NCBI GenBank assembly: GCA_034430895.1
Contig: DAOUDW010000008.1
Span: forward strand, 1-64,000
Direction: 5' to 3'
Length of the DNA: 64,000 bases
From: WVZH01 sp034430895
Lineage (GTDB): Bacteria; Chloroflexota; Anaerolineae; Anaerolineales; E44-bin32
Shown one piece after another: positions 50,375 through 58,328 of the stretch. Both the position numbers and the translations under genes were made by a program. Numbering within the stretch: the first letter of the stretch is position 1; the number at the start of each line of letters is the position of its first letter. The notes under the pieces were generated by a model. It was given only the letters and a program-made list of their open reading frames with translations, was not told where the DNA came from and did no database searches.

Positions 50375-52114
50375 GTGAGTCGATTGAAGTTCTGTCCTGT
50401 GTTGTTGTTGATCGTATTAACGGCATGCAGCGCGGGCATGGCAACAGACCAGCAAGCAAGCACACCGGCACAATCTCAGAAACCGACCCGGACGCCCCCG
50501 CCAACAGCCACGGTGTATGCCACGCCTACGATCGAGCAGCTCCCTGAAGGTGCATTTGCCGGACTTCCCTTGCCGGAAGACAGTGGGGATTACTTCTCGA
50601 CTTCTGGCGTCTGCGTTGTTTGCCATGACAGTATGGTGGATGAATCCGGTTTGGATGTATCGCTGACGGCTTATTGGCGATCGACGATTCTGGCGAATGC
50701 GGCTCGGGATCCGTACTGGCAGGCTTCAACGGCAGCGGAGATAATCGAAAATCCTGAGATCGAATCTTCGATCCAAGATCTATGTGCGAAATGCCACATG
50801 CCCATGGCACGTTTCACCGCAAACGCGGATAGCGAAGATGTTCGCGCTGTCGGAGATGGCGGTTATATTTCCGCTAATCACCCACTCCACAACATGGCCC
50901 TGGATGGGGTCTCCTGTTCCCTTTGTCATCAGATTCGGGATGACGGGCTTGGTTCAGCATCCACCAATAGTGGAAATTATTACATCGACTCCCAACTGCG
51001 AAAACCCGATCGGTTGATCTTCGGACCATTTACCATCGAGGAATCTCAAGCGGACACGATGGTCAATTCCTCTGGTTTTCGCCCGCAGCAAGGTTTGCAT
51101 CTGTCGAAATCCGAGTTCTGCGACACGTGTCACACGTTGTATACGGAGTACGTGGATGCAACCGGTCAAGTGGCGGGAGAGTTCCCTGCACAAGTGCCGT
51201 ACTACGAATGGTTCTACAGTGATTATCGCAACACTCGTTCTTGCCAGGATTGTCATATGCCCGAGGCGGAAGGCGGTGTAAAAATCGCCAACAGCAGCGA
51301 GGTGCTGCGCAGCCCCTTCTCCACACACATATTCGTGGGTGGGAATGTATACATGCTCGAAATGTACTCTGAATTTTCTGATGAACTGGCAGTAACGGCT
51401 TCCAGCGAGCAGTTTGATGCGACCATCGCTCGCACGCGTGATCAACTCCAAAACGAGACGGCTACGATCGATTTTGAGGAATTGCGTTTATCAGGCGTTT
51501 ACCTGACAGCTAATCTGCAGATCGAGAACTTGGCGGGTCATAAATTCCCCACTGCTTTCCCATCTCGGCGTGCCTGGATTCACTTTGTCGTACGTGACGT
51601 CAATGACGAAATTGTGTTTGAATCGGGAGCCTGGAATCCGGACGGCTCGATCGTGGGGAACGCAAACGACGTCGATGCGACGAAATTCGAGCAACACTAC
51701 GATGCCATCGTTCAACCCGAACAGGTTCAGATTTATGAGGCCATTCTGCAGGACACTGAGAATCGTCTCACGACAGTGCTGCTCGAAGCCGCCAGCTACC
51801 GCAAGGACAATCGTTTGCTGCCCTCAGGATTTGAAAAACAGGCGCCGTATCAGGACATTGCGGTGCGCGGCGAAGCCAAGGAGGATGACGATTTCGAAGG
51901 GGGTGGCGACGAAATCCAATACGTAATCAATCTCGGCGAACAGCAGGGGCCTTTTACAGTGACGGTGGAATTAGTCTATCAATCCATCGGGTACCGTTGG
52001 GCGAATAATCTCGGCGGATATTCCGATCCCCTCGTCGATCAATTTATCGGGTATTACAACAAGGTGCCCAACACTCCCATCGTTGTCGCCAGCGTATCCT
52101 CTGAAATCGAATGA
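50375..52114 (+). CDS. Pentaheme c-type cytochrome lipoprotein
   Basis: The 579-residue protein begins with a lipoprotein signal (LTACSA, Cys18) and a Thr/Pro linker, so it is tethered outside the membrane. Five CxxCH heme sites follow: CVVCH, CAKCH, CSLCH, CDTCH and CQDCH, all within about residues 85-300, with extra His residues available as axial ligands. The C-terminal half (about 330-579) has no heme site and looks like a beta-rich domain. Such proteins move electrons at the cell surface or serve as respiratory reductases; the partner is unknown. It starts with GTG 50375 (GGAGG upstream). A terminator separates it from the hyp operon. Confidence 0.85.
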   Translation: MSRLKFCPVLLLIVLTACSAGMATDQQASTPAQSQKPTRTPPPTATVYATPTIEQLPEGAFAGLPLPEDSGDYFSTSGVCVVCHDSMVDESGLDVSLTAYWRSTILANAARDPYWQASTAAEIIENPEIESSIQDLCAKCHMPMARFTANADSEDVRAVGDGGYISANHPLHNMALDGVSCSLCHQIRDDGLGSASTNSGNYYIDSQLRKPDRLIFGPFTIEESQADTMVNSSGFRPQQGLHLSKSEFCDTCHTLYTEYVDATGQVAGEFPAQVPYYEWFYSDYRNTRSCQDCHMPEAEGGVKIANSSEVLRSPFSTHIFVGGNVYMLEMYSEFSDELAVTASSEQFDATIARTRDQLQNETATIDFEELRLSGVYLTANLQIENLAGHKFPTAFPSRRAWIHFVVRDVNDEIVFESGAWNPDGSIVGNANDVDATKFEQHYDAIVQPEQVQIYEAILQDTENRLTTVLLEAASYRKDNRLLPSGFEKQAPYQDIAVRGEAKEDDDFEGGGDEIQYVINLGEQQGPFTVTVELVYQSIGYRWANNLGGYSDPLVDQFIGYYNKVPNTPIVVASVSSEIE

Positions 52115-52149
52115 GTCCGGCAGTATGACCATATACCTTTTGTTTCGTT

Positions 52150-52180
52150 AAGGGGCACATCATTGTGCCCCTTCGCTTTT
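52150..52180 (+). terminator. Rho-independent terminator after the cytochrome gene
   Basis: AAGGGGCACA (52150-52159) pairs perfectly with TGTGCCCCTT (52164-52173) around a 4-nt loop, followed by CGCTTTT. The 10-bp stem is strong but the T-run is short. Confidence 0.65.
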
Positions 52181-52241
52181 CATCTGAGGAATCCCAGCAA
52201 ATTGGACTGGATTCTTTGCCGTTGGGTTACATAAACCACTA

Positions 52242-52269
52242 TTGACAGCGAGGACCTGGGCGGTATCCT
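52242..52269 (+). promoter_or_regulatory. Promoter of the hypABFCDE operon
   Basis: A perfect TTGACA (52242-52247) is followed after 16 nt by TATCCT (52264-52269). The start of transcription would lie near 52276, about 14 nt before the hypA ATG at 52290. It is independent of the cytochrome gene, which ends with its own terminator. Confidence 0.6.
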
Positions 52270-52289
52270 CAAGAATACAGGTGAATGGC

Positions 52290-52676
52290 ATGCATGAACT
52301 TCCGATCACGGAGAGTATCCTCGAAATAGCCCTGCGACACGCACATGCTGCAGGTGCAACGCGGATTCGAAACATCTACCTGGTGATCGGACAACTATCC
52401 ACGGTTGTCGATGAATCGGTACAATTCTATTGGGGTTTGGTGGCGGAAGGAACGATCGCCGAAGATGCGCAGCTGCAGTTCCGTCGCATACCCGCTGAAA
52501 TCGAATGCCAGCAGTGCAAGCACCGTTATCCCCCTTTGGCAGATGATCTGGGATGCCCGTCGTGTGGTAGTGCAACGGTGCGGGTGGTAGCGGGAGAGGA
52601 GTTCTTCGTGGAAGCGATCGACGTCGACAGTGATGATGTCACCGAAGAGATCGGCCATGCGGGAGCAGAAGCATGA
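52290..52676 (+). CDS. hypA: Hydrogenase nickel incorporation protein HypA
   Basis: HypA delivers nickel to the large subunit of [NiFe] hydrogenase together with HypB. The 128-residue protein starts with the obligatory MHE (nickel-binding His2) in MHELPITESILEIALRHA. It carries a zinc site from two CxxC pairs (CQQC and CPSC) at about residues 72-93. An in-frame TTG lies upstream at 52242, but it falls inside the -35 box, and MHE defines the true start. The C-terminus overlaps hypB by 4 bp (ATGA, 52673-52676). Confidence 0.95.
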   Translation: MHELPITESILEIALRHAHAAGATRIRNIYLVIGQLSTVVDESVQFYWGLVAEGTIAEDAQLQFRRIPAEIECQQCKHRYPPLADDLGCPSCGSATVRVVAGEEFFVEAIDVDSDDVTEEIGHAGAEA

Positions 52677-53398
52677 GTGAGCGAATTCCTGTTGTCGAGA
52701 AAATCATGAGCGCCAACGACCGGTTGGCGCAGGAAAACCGCGCCCGTCTCGATGCGAACGAAGTCTTTGCATTGAACTTGATGGCTTCACCCGGAGCCGG
52801 AAAAACTTCGCTCATCGAACACACCATACGTGGTCTTTCAACGCAGCTTCGTTTGGGTGTGATTGATGGGGATGTGGCCACTTCCATCGATGCGGATCGA
52901 GCTACCGCTGCGGGTGCGCGCGCTGTGCAGATCAACACGGGGGGTGAATGCCATCTCGATGCGGTAATGCTGCAGGGCGCTTTAGATGAAATGGATTTAC
53001 AGCAGATCGATTTATTGATTGTCGAGAATGTTGGCAACTTGATCTGCCCGGCAAGTTTTAAACTTGGTGTGCATAAGAGTGTCTTGATCGCTTCCGTGCC
53101 GGAAGGCGATGACAAGCCCTATAAATACCCGGGCATGTATCGCGGCGTGGATGCTTTAGTGATCAACAAGATCGACCTGCTGCCCTATGTCCCGTTTGAC
53201 ATGGATTATTTCAAGCGAGGCGTGGAAATTCTCAATCCGGGATTGGTGACCTTTCCACTTTCTTGCCGCACGGAAGAAGGTTTGGATGAGTGGCTGAAAT
53301 GGGTAACGGAGATGACGAAATACCATCGTCAGCAGGCGTCTTCATCGGATGCGATTCCCCAGAAGGAGGATTCCGCGGGTGAAGCTAAGTCTTCCTGA
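52673..53398 (+). CDS. hypB: Hydrogenase nickel incorporation GTPase HypB
   Basis: HypB is the GTPase that releases nickel from HypA to the hydrogenase. The 241-residue protein has the P-loop MASPGAGKTSLI, the metal-site Cys/His in TGGECHLDAVML, VENVGNLICPASF and the guanine-specificity NKIDLLP. It lacks the N-terminal CxxGC high-affinity nickel site and a His-rich tail, so it is the minimal form. It overlaps hypA and is followed by hypF after 32 bp. Confidence 0.95.
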   Translation: MSERIPVVEKIMSANDRLAQENRARLDANEVFALNLMASPGAGKTSLIEHTIRGLSTQLRLGVIDGDVATSIDADRATAAGARAVQINTGGECHLDAVMLQGALDEMDLQQIDLLIVENVGNLICPASFKLGVHKSVLIASVPEGDDKPYKYPGMYRGVDALVINKIDLLPYVPFDMDYFKRGVEILNPGLVTFPLSCRTEEGLDEWLKWVTEMTKYHRQQASSSDAIPQKEDSAGEAKSS

Positions 53399-53430
53399 GA
53401 TATTTACTGGATTATTTTTTCGTCAAACGG

Positions 53431-55770
53431 ATGCATTCTGTGAATGAGATTCGAGGCACACGCATCCACGTTGACGGCGTTGTACAAGGGGTTGGTTTCC
53501 GCCCATTCGTACATAACCTGGCCAAACGCTTGCGATTGACCGGTTGGGTTCGGAATACATCGGCTGGCGTGGACATCGTGGTCGATGGCACGGAACAAGC
53601 ACTCGCAAGCTTTCTGGATGCGTTGAAGCATGAAGCGCCATCGTTGGCTCGTATCGATGAAGTCACCGCCGAAACCACAGCGTTAAATGGTTTTAAAACC
53701 TTCGAGATCGTTCAATCCGAAGAAATAGCGGGCGCTTTTCAGCCCATTTCTCCGGACGTCAGTCTGTGTGTGGATTGTCTGCGTGAGTTGAATGATCCAC
53801 AGGATCGCCGCTATCGCTATCCGTTCATCAACTGCACGAACTGCGGACCTCGCTTCACGATCATCACCGGCATTCCTTACGATCGCCCCAACACGACCAT
53901 GGCGTCGTTCGAGATGTGCGCGGATTGTGCTGCGGAATACCACGATCCCGACGATCGTCGTTTCCACGCGCAGCCCATCGCCTGCCCGGTTTGTGGACCA
54001 GAGATTTGGTGCGAAGTCCAGGATGAAATTGTGGCGAGGCGAGAGGCGGCGCTGGCTTTCGCCCGCCGGAGTCTGGTGGATGGCAAGATCGTTGCCGTCA
54101 AGGGGCTGGGAGGATTTCATCTGGCTTGTGACGCCACGAATCCCGAAGCCGTCGAAACGCTGCGCAGCAGAAAACTGCGCATCGAAAAGCCGTTCGCATT
54201 GATGATGCCCGATCTGGCCACCGTGGAAGCGCACTGCCTGGTTAACGAGGATGAGCGCGCCTTGCTGTCAGCCCGCGAGCGTCCGATCGTGATTCTTGAA
54301 CGCCGGCCGCAGTCCCATATCGCGCCGTCGGTCGCTCCCCATCAAACGACACTCGGTGTAATGTTGCCGTACACGCCCTTGCATGTGCTGCTGCTCGAAA
54401 CTGGGGATGATTTCCCCCCGGCATTGGTGATGACCAGCGGTAACATGAGTGAAGAGCCGATCGCCACGCAGAATGATGAGGCTCGCCAGCGGTTGTCGTC
54501 GCTGGCGGATGTATTCTTGCTGCACAACCGCGGGATTCAGACCCGCTGTGATGACTCCGTGGTGCGTATCTCGGATGATGACATCTACCCTTTACGGCGT
54601 GCACGCGGATACGCTCCCTATCACGTTCAACTGGGTTGGGAATCCCCATCGATCCTGGCCACAGGCGGGGAATTGAAAAATACCTTCTGCCTCACCCGCG
54701 AACGCTATGCCTTCCTCAGTCACCACATTGGGGACATGGAAAATTTCGAGACGCTGCATGCCTTCGAGGAAGGCGTGCGCCACTTCGAAGAGCTATTCCG
54801 GGTGCAGCCTTCCGTACTGGCGTATGACCTGCACCCCGATTACATGGCCACGCGTTATGCCCTCGAACGCGCGGAACATGAAGGTTTGCCCGTCGTGGGT
54901 GTGCAACATCACCACGCACACATCGCAGCCTGTATGGCCGAACATGGCTTACCCGGTGATCGGCCGGTGATCGGCGTGGCCTTCGATGGTACGGGATACG
55001 GAGAGGATGGCGCCATTTGGGGCGGCGAATTCCTTCTCGCGGATTATTCAGACTACCGAAGAGCGTATCACCTGACGTACGTTCCCATGCCAGGTGGGGA
55101 CGCTGCGGTGCGTGAACCCTGGCGCCTGGCTTTGGCCTGGCTGCAGCATACGGGATTGGAATGGGAGGATGATCTCGCTCCCGTGCGTGCATCTACGCAT
55201 GAAGCGCGGCAAACAATCACGCACATGTTGAATATCGAATTGAACAGTCCATTGACGTCGAGTATGGGTCGTTTGTTTGATGCGGTTTCATCGCTCATCG
55301 GTGTGCGTCAGCGGATAAACTATGAAGCACAGGCGGCGATTGAGCTCGAAGCAAACGTGGCTGCGGATGAAGAAAGCACATATGCATTTGCACTCCAGGA
55401 TGGGGAAGTCGAGCCGTCTACTGTGATCCAGGCCATTGTTACAGATCTTCGTGCAGGTGTGCCCAAGGAGCGCATCGCAGCTTGTTTCCATCTTGCTGTT
55501 GCACATATGGTCAACGATGTGTGCCGGCTGCTGTGTAAGCAGGAAGGATTATCGGATGTCGTACTGAGCGGCGGTGTGTGGCAAAATCAGGTGATACTGA
55601 AACATGCGCTCCGTCTGCTGCGAAAAAGTGGTGTGTCCGTCTATCTCCATCGTCGAGTCCCGACCAACGATGGCGGCATCGCTTTAGGTCAGGCGGCCAT
55701 TGCTGCCCACCGGATTGATCAGAATCAGGCAGATGCTGAGTTTGTACACTCTGTTATGGGGAGCGGGTGA
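53431..55770 (+). CDS. hypF: Carbamoyltransferase HypF
   Basis: HypF makes the carbamoyl precursor of the cyanide ligands of the [NiFe] site from carbamoyl phosphate. The 779-residue protein has the full order: acylphosphatase domain (about 8-95; VDGVVQGVGFRPFVHN), two zinc fingers (about 110-190; CVDC, CTNC, CADC, CPVC), a YrdC-like domain (about 205-390), and a Kae1-like domain (about 400-779; HHHAHIAACMAEH, VAFDGTGYGEDGAIWGGEFL, LSGGVWQN). ATG 53431 gives the normal N-terminus. hypC follows after 31 bp. Confidence 0.96.
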   Translation: MHSVNEIRGTRIHVDGVVQGVGFRPFVHNLAKRLRLTGWVRNTSAGVDIVVDGTEQALASFLDALKHEAPSLARIDEVTAETTALNGFKTFEIVQSEEIAGAFQPISPDVSLCVDCLRELNDPQDRRYRYPFINCTNCGPRFTIITGIPYDRPNTTMASFEMCADCAAEYHDPDDRRFHAQPIACPVCGPEIWCEVQDEIVARREAALAFARRSLVDGKIVAVKGLGGFHLACDATNPEAVETLRSRKLRIEKPFALMMPDLATVEAHCLVNEDERALLSARERPIVILERRPQSHIAPSVAPHQTTLGVMLPYTPLHVLLLETGDDFPPALVMTSGNMSEEPIATQNDEARQRLSSLADVFLLHNRGIQTRCDDSVVRISDDDIYPLRRARGYAPYHVQLGWESPSILATGGELKNTFCLTRERYAFLSHHIGDMENFETLHAFEEGVRHFEELFRVQPSVLAYDLHPDYMATRYALERAEHEGLPVVGVQHHHAHIAACMAEHGLPGDRPVIGVAFDGTGYGEDGAIWGGEFLLADYSDYRRAYHLTYVPMPGGDAAVREPWRLALAWLQHTGLEWEDDLAPVRASTHEARQTITHMLNIELNSPLTSSMGRLFDAVSSLIGVRQRINYEAQAAIELEANVAADEESTYAFALQDGEVEPSTVIQAIVTDLRAGVPKERIAACFHLAVAHMVNDVCRLLCKQEGLSDVVLSGGVWQNQVILKHALRLLRKSGVSVYLHRRVPTNDGGIALGQAAIAAHRIDQNQADAEFVHSVMGSG

Positions 55771-55801
55771 TCGCAGCGAGTTTGCGAAGGAGGATTTGGG
55801 T

Positions 55802-56062
55802 ATGTGTCTTGGTGTGCCAGGGAAAATCACGGAAATCTTCGAGATGGAAGGCCTGAAAATGGGCAAGGTGGATTTCGGCGGCGTCGTCCGTGAGGCATGT
55901 TTGGAATACGTGCCGGAAGCAAAGCAGGGAGATTACGTCGTCGTTCACGTTGGATTCGCCATCAGTTTGTTGAGTGAAGCGGAAGCGCAGGAAACACTGG
56001 CGATGCTGCGTGAGATCGTAGATATTGAAGATGAGGTCGGTCCGGAGACGGAAGCTTCATGA
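55802..56062 (+). CDS. hypC: Hydrogenase maturation chaperone HypC
   Basis: HypC carries the Fe(CN)2CO unit between HypD and the hydrogenase large subunit. The 86-residue protein begins with the required MCLGVPGKI, whose Cys2 coordinates iron. An open frame runs upstream into hypF, but the MC start is invariant in the family and has GGAGG upstream (55788-55793). It overlaps hypD by 4 bp (ATGA, 56059-56062). The same family includes HybG; I use the general name. Confidence 0.95.
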   Translation: MCLGVPGKITEIFEMEGLKMGKVDFGGVVREACLEYVPEAKQGDYVVVHVGFAISLLSEAEAQETLAMLREIVDIEDEVGPETEAS

Positions 56063-57162
56063 AGTATGTCAGCGAGTATCGCGGCGCTGCATTGGTCCAT
56101 GGCGTTTTGGCGCAGATCAAGGAAACCGTCACTCAGCCATGGGTGCTCATGGAGATTTGCGGCGGTCAAACACATTCCATCGTGCGCCATGGTCTCGATC
56201 AGCTGCTGCCCGAGGAGATCGAATTGGTTCATGGTCCGGGCTGCCCGGTTTGCGTGACGTCTTTAGAACTTATTGATAAAGCCTTGGCGATTGCCGCCAT
56301 GCCGAACGTTATCCTGGCTTCGTATGGCGATATGCTCCGCGTTCCGGGATCGGCCCGAGATTTGTTCTCCGTACGAGCTGCCGGAGGCGATGTGCGCGTG
56401 GTTTATTCGCCCCTGGATGCGGTAAAGATCGCACAGGAGAACCCGGATCGGGAAGTGGTCTTTTTCGCCATCGGTTTTGAAACCACTGCACCGCCGAATG
56501 CGATGGCGGTCGTTCAGGCCAAGTCTCTTGGGCTCGAGAATTTCAGTATGCTGGTTTCACACGTTCGGGTGCCCCCGGCCATGCACGCCATTCTGGGTTC
56601 GCCGCACAATCGTGTCCAGGGTTTTTTGGCGGCGGGGCACGTGTGTGCGGTAATGGGCTATTGGGAATATGGCCCCATCGCCGAACAGTACAGCGTCCCG
56701 ATCGTGGTGACCGGCTTCGAGCCCCTGGATATTGCCCGGGGAATACTGCGGGTCGTGCAGTTGCTGGAGGCGAATCAAGCTGTGGCTGAAAATGCTTACG
56801 AGCGAGCCGTGACGTTGGAAGGCAACAAACCGGCGCAGGAATTGATCCAGCGAGTGTTCGAGCCCTGTGATCGGAATTGGCGTGGAATCGGTATGATCCC
56901 GGGAAGTGGTTGGTGCCTGCGTACTGAATTCAGGGATTACGACGCCGAACTGCGCTTCGATGTGGAGGCGATCCAACCGAAGGAATCCCCGCTTTGTATT
57001 GCGGGTGAGATTCTACAGGGGCTTAAAAAGCCGTTCGATTGCACTGCGTTTGCCAGGCAGTGTACGCCCGAAACTCCGCTGGGGGCGACGATGGTTTCCT
57101 CCGAAGGGGCGTGTGCAGCCTATTATCGCTACGCTCGCCTTGATGTCCCCGAGTCATCCTAA
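56059..57162 (+). CDS. hypD: Hydrogenase maturation protein HypD
   Basis: HypD is the [4Fe-4S] scaffold on which CN and CO are attached to iron. The 367-residue protein has the conserved MEICGGQTHSIVRHGLD, VHGPGCPVCVT and FETTAPPNA motifs, and the late Cys-rich part that includes EPCDRNWRGIGMIPGSG and the final cluster region. It overlaps hypC, its functional partner, by 4 bp. hypE follows after 65 bp. Confidence 0.95.
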   Translation: MKYVSEYRGAALVHGVLAQIKETVTQPWVLMEICGGQTHSIVRHGLDQLLPEEIELVHGPGCPVCVTSLELIDKALAIAAMPNVILASYGDMLRVPGSARDLFSVRAAGGDVRVVYSPLDAVKIAQENPDREVVFFAIGFETTAPPNAMAVVQAKSLGLENFSMLVSHVRVPPAMHAILGSPHNRVQGFLAAGHVCAVMGYWEYGPIAEQYSVPIVVTGFEPLDIARGILRVVQLLEANQAVAENAYERAVTLEGNKPAQELIQRVFEPCDRNWRGIGMIPGSGWCLRTEFRDYDAELRFDVEAIQPKESPLCIAGEILQGLKKPFDCTAFARQCTPETPLGATMVSSEGACAAYYRYARLDVPESS

Positions 57163-57227
57163 ACGTATCCTCGTTTGAATGTGATTGTATTGCTCGGAGA
57201 CCTATTCTAGAAACATGGGTAAAAAAA

Positions 57228-58301
57228 ATGAAAGATGATCAACAAGAATCAGTCATCATTCACGGTCTGGTGTGCCCGCGGCCGATGTCGCATGAGGATA
57301 CGATCCTTCTCGGACATGGGAGCGGCGGGCGGATGACTCAACGTTTGATCGAAAAGACGTTCTATCCGCCTTTCGAAAATCCAACCTTGCTCCGAGGCGA
57401 CGATGCTGCAGTGGTGGAATCACCCGCAGGAGGGCGGTTTGCCGTAACTACGGACGGACACATCGTCTCACCGCTCTTTTTCCCGGGCGGGGATATCGGT
57501 CGTTTGGCGGTTTGTGGCACGGCGAACGATCTGGCGATGGTTGGGGCGCAACCACGTTGGATGACGGCGAGTTTTATTATCGAAGAAGGTCTGCCACGTT
57601 TCCTGCTCGAACGCGTCACGCAGTCAATGAAGGAGGCGGCCGAGGAAGCCGGACTGATCATCGTTGGCGGCGATACCAAGGTTGCCGAACGGGGCAAGGC
57701 GGATGGGCTATTCATTACCACCACCGGGGTGGGTTGGATTCCAACCGACCGGGATGTGAGCGGGGCAAACGCTCGTTCCGGGGATGCGCTCCTGATATCC
57801 GGCACGATCGGCGATCACGGAATCGCTGTACTCGCCGCACGCGGCGAACTGGCTTTTCAGGCTGAGGTCGAATCCGACCTCGCTCCGCTCAACGGCATGG
57901 TCGAGGCGATGTTCGCCGCTTGTCCATCCATTCATGTGTTACGCGATCCGACGCGCGGTGGAGTGGCGACGACGCTCAATGAGATTGCTCGCCAGAGCAA
58001 GGTGGCGATCGTGCTGGATGAAACCGCCATCCCCGTGCGGCCGGCGGTAGATGCGGCGTGTGAAATGTTGGGATTCGATCCGCTCTATGTGGCCAATGAG
58101 GGCAAATTACTCGCCTGCGTCCCCCATGAAGAAGCGGATACAGTCCTGGCGGTGATGCGCGAGACGGAGTACGGGGCGGATGCCTGCCAGATCGGGATCG
58201 TCGAGGACAACCCGGCTGGGCGGGTGTTGATGAAAACGGCGATCGGCGGCACGCGCGTGGTTGATGTGCTGGCCGGAGAAATGCTGCCGCGCATTTGCTG
58301 A
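57228..58301 (+). CDS. hypE: Carbamoyl-dehydratase HypE
   Basis: HypE dehydrates the carbamoyl group it receives from HypF on its C-terminal Cys to thiocyanate, the CN donor. The 357-residue protein has the PurM-like fold (LGHGSGGRMTQRLIE, RGDDAAVV, CGTANDLAMVGA, RDPTRGGVATTLNEIA) and ends exactly in PRIC with the reactive Cys. The start ATG 57228 gives the N-terminal CPRP segment seen in many homologues; its ribosome-binding site is weak. It is the last gene of the maturation set. A poor GCAAGA/TCTTGC hairpin lies between it and the convergent gene (58303-58326). Confidence 0.95.
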   Translation: MKDDQQESVIIHGLVCPRPMSHEDTILLGHGSGGRMTQRLIEKTFYPPFENPTLLRGDDAAVVESPAGGRFAVTTDGHIVSPLFFPGGDIGRLAVCGTANDLAMVGAQPRWMTASFIIEEGLPRFLLERVTQSMKEAAEEAGLIIVGGDTKVAERGKADGLFITTTGVGWIPTDRDVSGANARSGDALLISGTIGDHGIAVLAARGELAFQAEVESDLAPLNGMVEAMFAACPSIHVLRDPTRGGVATTLNEIARQSKVAIVLDETAIPVRPAVDAACEMLGFDPLYVANEGKLLACVPHEEADTVLAVMRETEYGADACQIGIVEDNPAGRVLMKTAIGGTRVVDVLAGEMLPRIC

Positions 58302-58328
58302 AGCAAGAACCAGCTCGTTGTCTTGCGT

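Noticed and set aside
52242..52289. Longer HypA starting at TTG 52242
   Set aside because: The TTG is the first part of the TTGACA -35 box, and HypA function requires the MHE N-terminus at 52290.
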